11,904 bases of DNA from CAZBUB01 sp964494985 (GCA_964494985.1 CAZBUB010000062.1:1-11904), one strand, 5' to 3'; positions 6,393 through 11,904 are shown, counted from the stretch's first letter. Notes: generated by a model not told the origin, from the letters alone. Translations and numbers: made by a program.

Positions 6393-6443
6393 GGATTACC
6401 TCCTGAGTTCTATTTTGATTATGATTGCGATCCTTTGAGGATG

Positions 6444-6560
6444 TCAATCCTGGGGCAGCAAAGACAGGGCTTTTTGGGTCTGCTCTTTAGTGAACTGGCT
6501 GAGATTTCTAGCGGTAACCTCATCTGACTGATCAACGAAAGCTCTAATCATATAAGCCCG
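6444..6560 (-). other. Unassigned minus-strand coding-like tail
   Basis: The last 39 codons of a minus-strand frame read RAYMIRAFVDQSDEVTARN, then LSQFTKEQTQKALSLLPQD and a stop at 6444-6446. The composition is protein-like and helical. On its upstream side the frame enters a REP-like palindrome and then non-coding sequence, so this is probably the C-terminus of a gene broken at about 6562. I do not recognise the family. Confidence 0.25.
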
Positions 6561-6563
6561 CAG

Positions 6564-6588
6564 GGTGGATAAGCAAAGCTCATCCACC
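6564..6588. repeat. REP-like palindrome
   Basis: GGTGGAT at 6564-6570 pairs with ATCCACC at 6582-6588. Inside, AGC pairs with GCT around an AAA loop, separated from the outer stem by one mismatch that becomes a G-U wobble in minus-strand RNA. This 25-base form (GGTGGAT-AAGC-GCT-ATCCACC) resembles the dispersed REP hairpins that RAYT transposases mobilise in many proteobacteria. No transposase lies nearby. The following 190 bases (6589-6777) hold no gene that I can see, only a small hairpin at 6680-6695 (GCTTGC-TCCG-GCAAGC). Confidence 0.6.
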
Positions 6589-6777
6589 ATCTTAACAACG
6601 CAACCGGGGGGGCATCCACCAAAACCGCGCGTCTTCGCCCGCGTGGGCCGCCAGGCACCAGCGCCAACTAAATTCTCTTGCTTGCTCCGGCAAGCCTCCG
6701 GCTTTACCCAGGGGCTGCCACACCCACAGCCCGAAGCAGGATATAAGCGGCAAAAAAATCCGGCTCCTTGACGAACA

Positions 6778-6930
6778 GTGCAGTATTTCCTGCAATTTCG
6801 AGAAACAGTACTTAAAAAGGCATTGACGGGTCTTGAATCTACAAGGCAAGTTGCTGACCAAATGGGAGTCGGCCTCTCCACTTTGCAGCGCTGGCTCCGG
6901 GAAGCCAGAAATTCAGGAGATCCCGTCGTT
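6778..6930 (+). pseudogene. Truncated IS3-type orfA, copy 2
   Basis: From GTG 6778 the frame encodes MQYFLQFRETVLKKALTG, then LESTRQVADQMGVGLSTLQR and WLREARNSGDP. This is a classical helix-turn-helix (RQVADQMGVGLSTLQRWL) of the small orfA subunit of IS3-type transposases. It is better preserved than the related copy at 1144 and shows no frameshift. At about 6930 it runs into the reverse-strand CcbP-like remnant, so the rest of orfA and all of orfB are gone. The frame remains open to a TAA at 6973-6975, but those last residues are antisense to the neighbour. Confidence 0.65.
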
Positions 6931-7133
6931 GAATATTCATCAGCTGCCTGCAAATCACACAATGGAAAAACATAATCCTTCCCATCAAATAAAATATTAA
7001 CCAATACACCATACAGATCGTCATGTCCGGCAATATTGACCACTTCTACCCTATCTCCAAGATGCAAAGAGCCCTTCTCTTGATATTCAACAACTTGAGC
7101 TTCAAAAGGAAAAGTAAGAACATTAAAGTAAAA
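6930..7133 (-). pseudogene. Remnant of a CcbP-like calcium-binding family protein
   Basis: Minus-strand translation directly after the methyltransferase stop reads FPFEAQVVEYQEKGSLHLGD, then RVEVVNIAGHDDLYGVLVNI, and DGKDYVFPLCDLQAADEYS. The blocks GDRVxVxxIxxxDDLYGxxV and YxFPLCDLxAxD match small proteins of the CcbP (cyanobacterial calcium-binding protein) type, from memory. Such proteins normally end with an acidic DDYxVWFANR motif; here it is missing, cut off where the orfA remnant begins near 6930. The 5' end is also damaged: there is no in-frame ATG, only a TTG at 7065-7067, while an ATG at 7120-7122 lies one frame away just before the homology. It is therefore broken at both ends. Confidence 0.5.
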
Positions 7134-7745
7134 TCATCCTTTCATTTCTAGATCTTGTAATTTTTGCAAACTTTGAAGCACAAAGCTCATCCAGGCATCA
7201 CTGGTCCGGACCTTGGATTGCTGTTCAAAGTACTCAACACATATCAAGCCGCAATCTTCGAATATGGGCATAAGATCAGCTTTTGGCCACAGGTAAAAGA
7301 CCCGCCCATCAGGTTTGGTTTGCACGCCCTGCCCCTGCTTCATAGTCACAAGCACAAGCCCTTGGGGTTTAAGGGCACTCAATATGCGCGAAAATATGAG
7401 CTGAAAATGCTCATAAGGCACATGGACCAGAGCCCCGACCAGAAGCAATGCATCCATGTCCATTCCTTGAAAATCAAAGCTCTCAAAGTCAGCTTCGAAC
7501 ACCGGCAGTCCAGTATGCCGCCGGGCCAGCTCAGCCAGAGCCGGGGAAAAGTCCAGGCCAACACAGGAAAATCCCCTGTTTTCCAGCCACAGCATATCCC
7601 GCCCTGCTCCGCAGCCAACATCCAGGATATGTGCGCCAGGAGAAAGGTGTCTGACCAAAGGGAGCAAAAACGAAGAGGGATCTACGCCAAAGGTCTGGGA
7701 AAAATAGGCCTGGGCCTGGTTTTGGTAGAAGGATTTTGAGGACAT
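7134..7745 (-). CDS. Class I SAM-dependent methyltransferase
   Basis: A 203-residue cytoplasmic protein of the Methyltransf_11/25 type. Motif I, which binds S-adenosylmethionine, is HILDVGCGAGRD at residues 39-50. The acidic residue at the end of strand 2 is D65 in CVGLDFSPAL, and motif III-like FEADFESFDF follows. The post-motif GALVHVPYEHF corresponds to the ASLLHVP element of small-molecule methyltransferases. The C-terminal half has the usual VLVTMKQGQG strand and a YLWP element typical of proteins annotated only as SAM methyltransferases, so the methyl acceptor cannot be predicted. The ATG at 7743-7745 is preceded by a modest GAAGAAA. It is the only intact gene between PanE and the hydrolase, flanked on both sides by gene debris. 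Confidence 0.85.
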   Translation of the reverse strand: MSSKSFYQNQAQAYFSQTFGVDPSSFLLPLVRHLSPGAHILDVGCGAGRDMLWLENRGFSCVGLDFSPALAELARRHTGLPVFEADFESFDFQGMDMDALLLVGALVHVPYEHFQLIFSRILSALKPQGLVLVTMKQGQGVQTKPDGRVFYLWPKADLMPIFEDCGLICVEYFEQQSKVRTSDAWMSFVLQSLQKLQDLEMKG

Positions 7746-7753
7746 CTATTTCT

Positions 7754-8031
7754 TCAGCTGTGGATTCCCGGCACATTCTCTGCGTCCAGAAGAACTCCCC
7801 CAATTACCTCCAACTGCTCAGGGGTAAGACCGCTCATAAAAGCAGAGACATCCTCACCGGCAAGAGAATACTTTTTTCTTCAGCAGACGACAGGCAAACC
7901 CCTAAGATGCCCTCTTGTCTGCCTTTTTCGATTCCAATCCTTTCCACACTTGCTACATATGGCATATTCCGTTTCTCCTCTTCAACTTCCGGGATACTCG
8001 ATTCGCAGAGGTCTGACCATGATTTATCCAC
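7754..8031 (-). pseudogene. C-terminal remnant of an Rpn/YhgA-type PD-(D/E)XK nuclease
   Basis: The minus strand reads EEEKRNMPYVASVERIGIEK, then GRQEG, then, after a one-base frame change in an A6 run at 7872-7877, KKYSLAGEDVSAFMSGLTPE, QLEVIGGVLLDAEN and a stop at 7754-7756. MPYxxSxERIGIEKGxQEG and the LTPEQLExxGxxLLDA tail are hallmarks of the transposon-related Rpn family (recombination-promoting nuclease, YhgA-like). The catalytic N-terminal domain is absent; similarity begins near 8031. One additional A in the run restores a single frame, so the tail has decayed little. Both truncation and frameshift mark it as a pseudogene. Confidence 0.75.
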
Positions 8032-8047
8032 ACACCTGGTGCGATGA

Positions 8048-8215
8048 TGTCAGAGTAAGGGCTTGACTGTCATTTTGTCTCTTATTGCTGATGCTTTCAA
8101 TGCCGCTTTTATGCAGGCTCACGCCATTCAAGAGATTTATAGCTATGATGGAGATTTTGACAATACAGCCAACATCGAGCGAGTCGAACCTCCCAGTAGG
8201 AGGGAGTATATTTAA
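8048..8215 (+). pseudogene. C-terminal remnant of a PIN-domain (VapC-type) toxin
   Basis: The forward frame open from 8048 to TAA 8213-8215 reads KGLTVILSLIADAFNAAFMQ, then AHAIQEIYSYDGDFDNTANI and ERVEP. The D of ADAFNA and the D of YSYDGDFD correspond to the third and fourth acidic positions of PIN ribonucleases, and the IxxIYSYDxDFDxxxxIxRxEP ending is very typical. The N-terminal half with the first acidic residues is missing, and there is no partner antitoxin. It is unrelated to the intact VapC at 9490. It lies tail-to-tail with the truncated Mut7-C gene; the two stops nearly touch. Confidence 0.75.
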
Positions 8216-8428
8216 TTATTCAATTCTGCTCCGCAGGCAAAAAAAGCGATTAAGATTATTCACCCAGGCCAGATCCGGATCGATCGCTTCCAAGGAGATT
8301 CCCAGGGCCTCCAGGAGCCGGCTGAGCCTGGATCCCCGGTGAAAAGTTCGGGCTACGGTTCGTTTGCGCTCAGAAGAAGGAAGAAACTGGTTGAGCTCCT
8401 CGTAGATCCGGACATGAACGGTGATCAT
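8216..8428 (-). pseudogene. Mut7-C ubiquitin-like domain, C-terminally truncated
   Basis: A 70-residue frame. Residues 3-58, VHVRIYEELNQFLPSSERKR and later LLEALGISLEAIDPDLAWVN, match the ThiS/MoaD-like ubiquitin domain found at the start of Mut7-C RNase proteins. Full proteins continue with a further strand pair (FDYxVxDGDRVxVYPxFE) and a 150-residue PIN-fold nuclease with a zinc ribbon. Both are missing here: the frame ends in NLNRFFCLRSRIE at the junction with the PIN remnant. The ATG at 8426-8428 lies nine bases after the hydrolase stop, and GGGATGA at the hydrolase end may serve as its ribosome-binding site, so it could still be co-translated. A stand-alone ubiquitin-like protein is possible but less likely than truncation. 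Confidence 0.6.
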
Positions 8429-8437
8429 TGGTTGGCT

Positions 8438-9208
8438 TCATCCCTTACTCACCACGTCCGCCAGATTGCGAACAGCCTGCATGTAGGCGTTTAAATCCCG
8501 AATGAATATGTCATTGTGATTGGCCCCTGGGATCCGCACAAAGGTTTTCTCCTGAAATGGACAGGCCTCGTACAGTGCTCTGGCATCGCTGATGGGAATG
8601 ATATGATCGAGCTCCGCGTGGATGATCAGGCAAGGCAGGTGAACCTGGACCATTTTCTCCAGGTTGCCCATCCCTTTGCTCTCGTCCAGCCCCATGGACT
8701 GCACATCCAGGCCCAACAAGGTCAAAAGGGGCATGGTCAAGGCAAACCCGCTCTCCACGATCAGCCCCTGACACTCCTGCTGAGGATTTGCGGCCAATTC
8801 CAGAGCCGCGGCACTGCCCAGAGAACGGCCCATGACGATGAGCGGCCCGGTATGGCCTCTTTGTTCAAGCCAGGATCGGACCTCATCAAAGACTGTGTGG
8901 CTGTCCCGCAGCAGGCCGCTGATGCTGGGCGACCCTGTGGACTGGCCATACCCCCGGTAATCCACCGGGATAAAGGTCATCCCCATCTGGGTGTAGATCG
9001 GACCCAAATGGTCGTAGTCAGGGACAATTTCTCCATTGCCGTGAAAAAAGAGGAGGTTAGCTCCCTGGGCAGGTCCTTGATGGACCCTGGCCATGAACGT
9101 CACACCGGACTCTAGCGGAATGAGCAGATCCTGTCCTCCCCCTTCCGATGCAGACACCGTATCAGGCCGGGGATGGAAAACTACGGCCAGTATCTCCGGT
9201 CGATCCAA
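8438..9208 (-). CDS. Alpha/beta hydrolase
   Basis: A 256-residue serine hydrolase of the ABHD13/17-like or BAAT-like group. The oxyanion-hole strand is LLFFHGNGE (residues 52-60) and the conserved VDYRGYGQSTGSPS block follows at 82-95. The nucleophile is S129 in MGRSLGSAA. The acid is D201 in HAELDHIIPISDA and the histidine H231 in GANHNDI. No signal peptide is seen, so it should act in the cytoplasm on an ester, thioester or amide that cannot be predicted. No in-frame ATG or GTG occurs between the upstream stop (near 9255) and the conserved RPEILAVVFHPRPD; the TTG at 9206-9208 is the only reasonable start, and its ribosome-binding site is weak (AGGAC). Low, coupled expression behind vapBC is plausible. 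Confidence 0.85.
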   Translation of the reverse strand: MDRPEILAVVFHPRPDTVSASEGGGQDLLIPLESGVTFMARVHQGPAQGANLLFFHGNGEIVPDYDHLGPIYTQMGMTFIPVDYRGYGQSTGSPSISGLLRDSHTVFDEVRSWLEQRGHTGPLIVMGRSLGSAAALELAANPQQECQGLIVESGFALTMPLLTLLGLDVQSMGLDESKGMGNLEKMVQVHLPCLIIHAELDHIIPISDARALYEACPFQEKTFVRIPGANHNDIFIRDLNAYMQAVRNLADVVSKG

Positions 9209-9490
9209 AACGGTGGGGTGTTTGTCCTGGGAATGGCTGCTGCATTCCTTTCATACCTTGGGCACGCGCGGCCTCATGAAGCCTCTTCAGGAGTGGACCA
9301 ATATTGCGAACCGAGGAAAGTAAGTCCTGGATTGGTTTTTGCATCTTGTGAAGGCCGATTGCCTGAGAAACTCCTGGCCCAGGCTCATGGCTGTTACCAC
9401 AAGGTCAAGGATGCTATCCACAGGGGGTACTTTCTGGGTCTGTCCTTCTGCCTTGCGCCTCTGGTTTTCCAGGTAAAGCTCATAGCTCAT
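9162..9490 (-). pseudogene. Small ORF coupled to vapC, apparently frameshifted
   Basis: An ATG at 9488-9490 shares a base with the vapC stop (TGATG) and has GGAG just upstream. It encodes MSYELYLENQRRKAEGQTQK, then VPPVDSILDLVVTAMSLGQE and FLRQ. The protein-like character then moves to another frame, near 9355-9365: GLHKMQKPIQDLLSSVRNIG, PLLKRLHEAARAQGMKG. One inserted or lost base would join these into a helical, charged protein of about 95 or more residues. As it stands, frame 1 stops at 9287 (67 residues) and frame 2 runs to 9162 inside the hydrolase. The family is not recognised; the tight coupling suggests it was once part of the vapBC transcript. Confidence 0.4.
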
Positions 9491-9897
9491 CACTCCGGAC
9501 ATACTATTCTAACTGTAGGGAAATATGTCCTATACCGTCCCTTATCCCGCGTGATCAAATCCATGCCAAGCACAGCAGCTTGCGCACCGATATAAAAATC
9601 AGGCAAAGGTGAATTCTTGGTACCCCTGCCTCTTTTGTAATTGAGATAAGCTTTTCCGGCTAGAAAAAGTGCTTCTTTTGGCATTTCTAACATCTGAAAT
9701 CCGCCCTTGTGCAAAGCTAATTCCAACTCCTCAATCTTTTTAAAACCAATTGATACTTCGGAATAGACTATCTGATTTATATAAAGCGTTGAATTGTAGC
9801 TAGCATTTGCCAATGCAGTTATAGACCAATCAGCCCACTTAGGATCATCAAGAAAAATATCCAATATGACATTCGAATCGACAATAAGGCCATTCAT
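9490..9897 (-). CDS. vapC: VapC-type PIN-domain ribonuclease toxin
   Basis: A 135-residue PIN-domain protein, the usual VapC size. The acidic active-site set is visible: D7 in LIVDSNVILD, E47 in VYSEVSIG, D100 in SPLPDFYIGAQA and D118 in LITRDKGRYRTYFP. These residues bind Mg2+/Mn2+ for cleavage of tRNA or rRNA; the target is unknown. The GRYRTYFPTVRIVCP ending is typical of the AbrB-partnered VapC group. Its ATG overlaps the vapB stop by four bases (ATGA), so the pair is translationally coupled. All catalytic residues are present, so it should be active. Confidence 0.92.
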   Translation of the reverse strand: MNGLIVDSNVILDIFLDDPKWADWSITALANASYNSTLYINQIVYSEVSIGFKKIEELELALHKGGFQMLEMPKEALFLAGKAYLNYKRGRGTKNSPLPDFYIGAQAAVLGMDLITRDKGRYRTYFPTVRIVCPE

Positions 9898-10121
9898 TTA
9901 TCAGACCTTGTTAAATTCATAATTTCATTTGTGGTCATTTTGACAGTTGCAGAGCCACGTAATTTTGCAAATTTCCGTATAGCGGCCTTTCCCTCTTTTC
10001 GTTTAACCAAAAAGATACGGCCTTGCTCCTCGACAAAATCGACTTCAGTTGCAGGCGTAATCCCCAATTTCTCGCGAATATGTTGGGGAATTGTGACCTG
10101 ACCTTTTGTGGTTACCCTCAT
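9894..10121 (-). CDS. vapB: AbrB/SpoVT-type antitoxin
   Basis: A 75-residue protein. The first 45 residues form a swapped-hairpin DNA-binding domain: MRVTTKGQVTIPQHIREKLG, then ITPATEVDFVEEQGRIFLVK. The RxTxKGQVTIPxxIRxxLGI pattern defines AbrB/MazE-like antitoxins. The C-terminal basic and hydrophobic tail (AAIRKFAKLRGSATVKMTTN) should wrap around and block VapC. The ATG at 10119-10121 has GGAGG nine bases upstream. A promoter with an embedded inverted repeat lies directly before it, consistent with autorepression by the VapBC complex. Confidence 0.92.
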   Translation of the reverse strand: MRVTTKGQVTIPQHIREKLGITPATEVDFVEEQGRIFLVKRKEGKAAIRKFAKLRGSATVKMTTNEIMNLTRSDK

Positions 10122-10141
10122 AACTCAACCTCCAGTTGTAT

Positions 10142-10163
10142 GTATTACAGGTAATGGTAATAC
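10142..10163. promoter_or_regulatory. Inverted-repeat operator before vapBC
   Basis: GTATTAC at 10142-10148 and GTAATAC at 10157-10163 are perfect inverted repeats with an eight-base spacer, starting 21 bases upstream of the vapB ATG. The site overlaps the predicted -10 element. AbrB-type VapB proteins bind such palindromes to repress their own operon; here the binding is inferred. Confidence 0.65.
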
Positions 10164-10182
10164 CATATTTGAGGATTGTCAA
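10154..10182 (-). promoter_or_regulatory. Predicted sigma-70 promoter of vapBC
   Basis: On the minus strand a consensus -35, TTGACA, lies at 10177-10182. Seventeen bases downstream is TACCAT (10154-10159), a four-of-six match to the -10 consensus. Transcription would begin about 25 bases before the vapB start. The -10 sits in the spacer and right arm of the inverted repeat, so a bound repressor would cover it. Confidence 0.5.
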
Positions 10183-10300
10183 TATAATTGATGGGATCGA
10201 ACGGATGCTTCACTGGGCGCAAAAGGACCACAAACTTGGCAACAGAGAGTTGTAAGCGTACGAGCAGGTACACCTGCCGCTGCTGGTCAGGATATGCTAA

Positions 10301-10324
10301 GGCCTGCTTGGGATCAAGCAGGCC
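10301..10324. terminator. Strong hairpin downstream of the IS66 remnant
   Basis: GGCCTGCTTG (10301-10310) pairs perfectly with CAAGCAGGCC (10315-10324) around a GGAT loop. It lies 22 bases after the stop of the IS66 C-terminal remnant on the minus strand, and upstream of the vapBC promoter, so it would insulate vapBC from read-through. No T-run follows. The region between vapBC and this hairpin (10183-10300) holds no gene; a small palindrome GCAGGT-AC-ACCTGC lies at 10264-10277. Confidence 0.5.
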
Positions 10325-10346
10325 ATGCTGTATTTGCGTGGGAGCT

Positions 10347-10480
10347 CTAGCTTGCGGAGGATGAAGTGAGCAGGGCCGGGTCTATATACTGGGGCATGAG
10401 CTGGCGCAGATCCTCTTCACCCTTAGCCAGGGGCAGCTGCTCGAAGAGATAGCGCAGATAGGCGTAGGGCTCGACCGTTT
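10347..10480 (-). pseudogene. C-terminal remnant of an IS66-family transposase (TnpC)
   Basis: The minus strand reads VEPYAYLRYLFEQLPLAKGE, then EDLRQLMPQYIDPALL and a TAG at 10347-10349. The xxEPYAYLRxxFxxLPxAxxxEDLxxLLP ending is diagnostic of IS66 TnpC proteins. An in-frame stop lies immediately before the VEPYAY block, and upstream sequence belongs to a different IS family, so only about 45 codons survive. Confidence 0.8.
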
Positions 10481-10494
10481 AGGCTGTATGTTGA

Positions 10495-10823
10495 TTCGCC
10501 AGGAAGTTGTCAGATGATTCTTTCCTTTAGCCCAAGGAACCAGCTCTACCTTTACACCGCAGAAATGGACAGTCAACGCGGCGCATGGAGTAGAGAAAGA
10601 ACACGGCAATGCCCCAGAGGGGAACAAATTCGAAATACCGCTGGGCCAGGGTGTCGTATCCTGGACCGCGCCTATGGCACCCGGAGCAAATAGGTCGGCT
10701 TCCCCGACGGGGAGATATTTCGATATCCAGGGCCAGTCGATCTCGATGTTCCCGCCAACGGATATTTCCATAGACAAAACCCCGTTGCGGTTGAACGTGA
10801 TTCAGTATAGACTTGACCAGCAT
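10495..10823 (-). pseudogene. N-terminal remnant of an ISL3-family transposase
   Basis: From the ATG at 10821-10823, preceded by AAAGGAG, the frame reads MLVKSILNHVQPQRGFVYGN, then RRGSRPICSGCHRRGPGYDT, LAQRYFEFVPLWGIAVFFLY and SMRRVDCP. This is the zinc-ribbon N-terminus of ISL3 transposases. A one-base frameshift around 10550-10560 moves the homology to another frame (CGVKVELVPWAKGKNHLTTS), which supplies the second CxxC-like half. Homology stops at about 10495, where IS66-derived sequence soon begins. The original start and ribosome-binding site are intact, but the product would be a truncated 98-residue protein. Confidence 0.8.
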
Positions 10824-11215
10824 CCCGTTCTCCTTTGTCTGGATGGATTTTGTGGTTGAAACCCATCATATCAGATAAGGAGGCGGGATGCACCTTTCTT
10901 ATGGAATTTTACTCCCTTGAAATCAACTCAAATTGAGGTGGCTAGACCCACAAATTTTGCGGAAGACCCATTTTTAATTTCAGAGTCAGCATAATCCAAT
11001 ACATCGGTTTGAAGAGACAATTCCCTGGAATAACTTGTGATCATATCAACGATATGATATAAGTTTAGCCATTTTCTCCTCGCTCACCACTGCCCTCTTC
11101 TACAACCGGGAATGTTTCCACTGCTTCCTGCTCCAGCCCAGCACTGCCCAGGGCTTTTCCTGCTGGAGCCTGTCCTTCCATGTCATGGCTTAATGCTGCT
11201 ACTACAAACCTTGGT
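10824..11215. other. Intergenic region with two inverted repeats
   Basis: No gene is visible in these 392 bases. They hold a perfect 8-bp inverted repeat, ATCATATC-AAC-GATATGAT, at 11040-11058. They also hold a longer one, GCTCCAGC (11130-11137) with GCTGGAGC (11162-11169), which lies 47 bases after the sensor kinase stop and may act in its termination. AGACCCA occurs twice, 25 bases apart, near 10945-10971, which could be part of an IS end. Confidence 0.4.
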
Positions 11216-11904
11216 CTATTTCGAGCCAGGCACATTCCTCTTCAAAGCAGCCAGCAGCTCATCCTTGTCCACCGGCTTGGCCAGGTAGTCGTCCATGCCG
11301 GCCTCCAGGAACTTTTCCCGGTCCCCACTCATGGCATAGGCGGTCAGGGCAATGATCGGTATTCTGGCTTTTTGTAATTGGAAAATTGGAGAATTGGAGA
11401 ACTGGGAAGTTGAGGATGGTTTTTTATCTTCTGACATCTGACTGATCTCTGACTCCTGACCGCTGTCCTCTGTCTTCTGTCCTCTGGCCTCTACTTCACG
11501 AATAAGCCGGGTGGCCTTCACCCCGTCCATGACCGGCATCTGCACATCCATGAGCACACAATCAAAGCTCTCCTTGGCAAGCATAGCCAGGGCCTGCTCC
11601 CCGTCCGCTGCCAGGCTGACCTGAGCCCCATACTTTTGCAGCAGACTCTGGATATAGAACTGCGTGGTCTGCTCGTCGTCCACCAGGAGCACATGCAGAC
11701 TGCTTAAGTCCGAAACCACTCTGACCTGAGTCTCCCGGATCTTCTGCTGGAACTCCTCCGGTATCCTAAAGGGCAGGCTAACGTAAACTGTGGTCCCTTC
11801 ACCCTTCTGGCTCACTATGCAGGCATTGCCCCCCATAAGGTTCAAAAGACGCTTGACCAGGGGCAGCCCCAGTCCAGCACCCTCGAACTGCCTGGTGTAG
11901 GGGG
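11216..11904 (-). CDS. Hybrid sensor histidine kinase/response regulator, C-terminal part
   Basis: The frame is open from the window edge to a stop at 11216-11218, so the 5' end lies outside. First comes the end of a HATPase_c domain: the G2-box FEGAGLGLPLVKRLLNLMGG, then GEGTTVYVSLPF. After a linker follows a receiver domain: VLLVDDEQ (acidic pocket), FDCVLMDVQMPVMDG with the phospho-acceptor aspartate, IPIIALTAYAM and YLAKPVDKDEL with the conserved lysine. It phosphorylates its own receiver; no HPt domain follows, so any relay needs a separate HPt protein. A polar insertion of about 40 residues, RGQKTEDSGQESEISQMSED onward, separates the third helix from the fourth strand and comes from short DNA repeats. 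The signal sensed cannot be seen. Confidence 0.9.
   Translation of the reverse strand, partial: PYTRQFEGAGLGLPLVKRLLNLMGGNACIVSQKGEGTTVYVSLPFRIPEEFQQKIRETQVRVVSDLSSLHVLLVDDEQTTQFYIQSLLQKYGAQVSLAADGEQALAMLAKESFDCVLMDVQMPVMDGVKATRLIREVEARGQKTEDSGQESEISQMSEDKKPSSTSQFSNSPIFQLQKARIPIIALTAYAMSGDREKFLEAGMDDYLAKPVDKDELLAALKRNVPGSK
11378..11491. repeat. Short tandem repeats inserted within the receiver-domain coding region
   Basis: At one end, TTGGAAAA, TTGGAGAA, TTGGAGAA (11378-11401) form three 8-base units. At the other end, TGTCCTC, TGTCTTC, TGTCCTC, TGGCCTC (11464-11491) form four 7-base units. Between them TCTGACA/TCTGACT-like heptamers occur near 11430-11458. The block is in frame and free of stops on the minus strand. 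Confidence 0.75.

Noticed and set aside
6444..7067. 207-codon minus-strand frame as one gene
   Set aside because: It passes through a CcbP-like piece, the antisense of an orfA remnant, non-coding sequence and a REP palindrome, so it is a chance chain of unrelated segments.
7164..7739. 191-codon plus-strand frame opposite the methyltransferase
   Set aside because: The minus strand shows the full SAM-binding motif set; this frame is its shadow.
8048..8428. A Mut7-C protein with its ubiquitin-like and PIN-fold parts split
   Set aside because: The PIN remnant lies on the opposite strand and has the sequence style of VapC toxins, not of the Mut7-C nuclease domain.
8516..9115. 199-codon plus-strand frame opposite the hydrolase
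   Set aside because: The opposite strand carries a complete catalytic triad; this frame has no domain.
1..11904. CRISPR arrays, tRNA or rRNA genes
   Set aside because: No regularly spaced direct repeats with unique spacers and no tRNA-like cloverleaf or rRNA-like segment were noticed on either strand.

Overview
The window looks like a low-density, heavily reworked chromosomal region of a Gram-negative, moderate-GC bacterium. The protein style (periplasmic signal peptides, an HD-GYP tail, a hybrid histidine kinase, a PAPS-type sulfotransferase cluster, decayed IS elements and toxin-antitoxin debris) suggests a deltaproteobacterium such as a sulfate reducer of the Desulfovibrionales. That assignment is inferred from gene style only; no rRNA or other marker is present.

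Layout. 1-113: the last residues of a catalase-like protein and a GC-rich terminator. 254-679 (-): a secreted cupin. 856-2149: a gene graveyard with the C-terminus of an HD-GYP protein, a decayed IS3-type orfA, the N-terminal part of an IS1634-family transposase, and, joined directly to it, the C-terminal tail of a second arylsulfotransferase-like gene. 2150-5431 (+): the best preserved unit, a four-gene set encoding an exported arylsulfotransferase-like beta-propeller, a 90-residue AYIGPG small membrane protein, a 123-residue multi-pass membrane protein, and a cytoplasmic PAPS-type sulfotransferase. 5466-6392 (-): a ketopantoate reductase homologue (PanE), convergent with the sulfotransferase.

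6444-8215 is again debris around one intact methyltransferase (7134-7745, -): a REP-like palindrome, a second orfA remnant of the same kind as at 1144, a CcbP-like calcium-binding protein remnant, an Rpn/YhgA-type nuclease remnant with an A-tract frameshift, and a PIN-domain C-terminus. 8216-10121 (-) is a compact set that may be co-transcribed: vapB, vapC, a small frameshifted ORF starting on the vapC stop, an alpha/beta hydrolase with a TTG start, and a truncated Mut7-C ubiquitin-like domain. vapB is preceded by a promoter whose -10 lies in a perfect inverted repeat. 10347-10823 (-) holds two unrelated transposase pieces (IS66 C-terminus, ISL3 N-terminus) back to back. 11216-11904 (-) is the C-terminal part of a hybrid sensor kinase, running off the window, whose receiver domain carries an in-frame insertion made of short tandem DNA repeats.

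Biologically, the most interesting unit is the sulfotransfer cassette. It pairs a cytoplasmic PAPS-dependent enzyme with a periplasmic, PAPS-independent sulfotransferase fold and two small membrane proteins, which suggests sulfation of an envelope or exported molecule. The tail of a second copy next door shows that the region once held more of this system.
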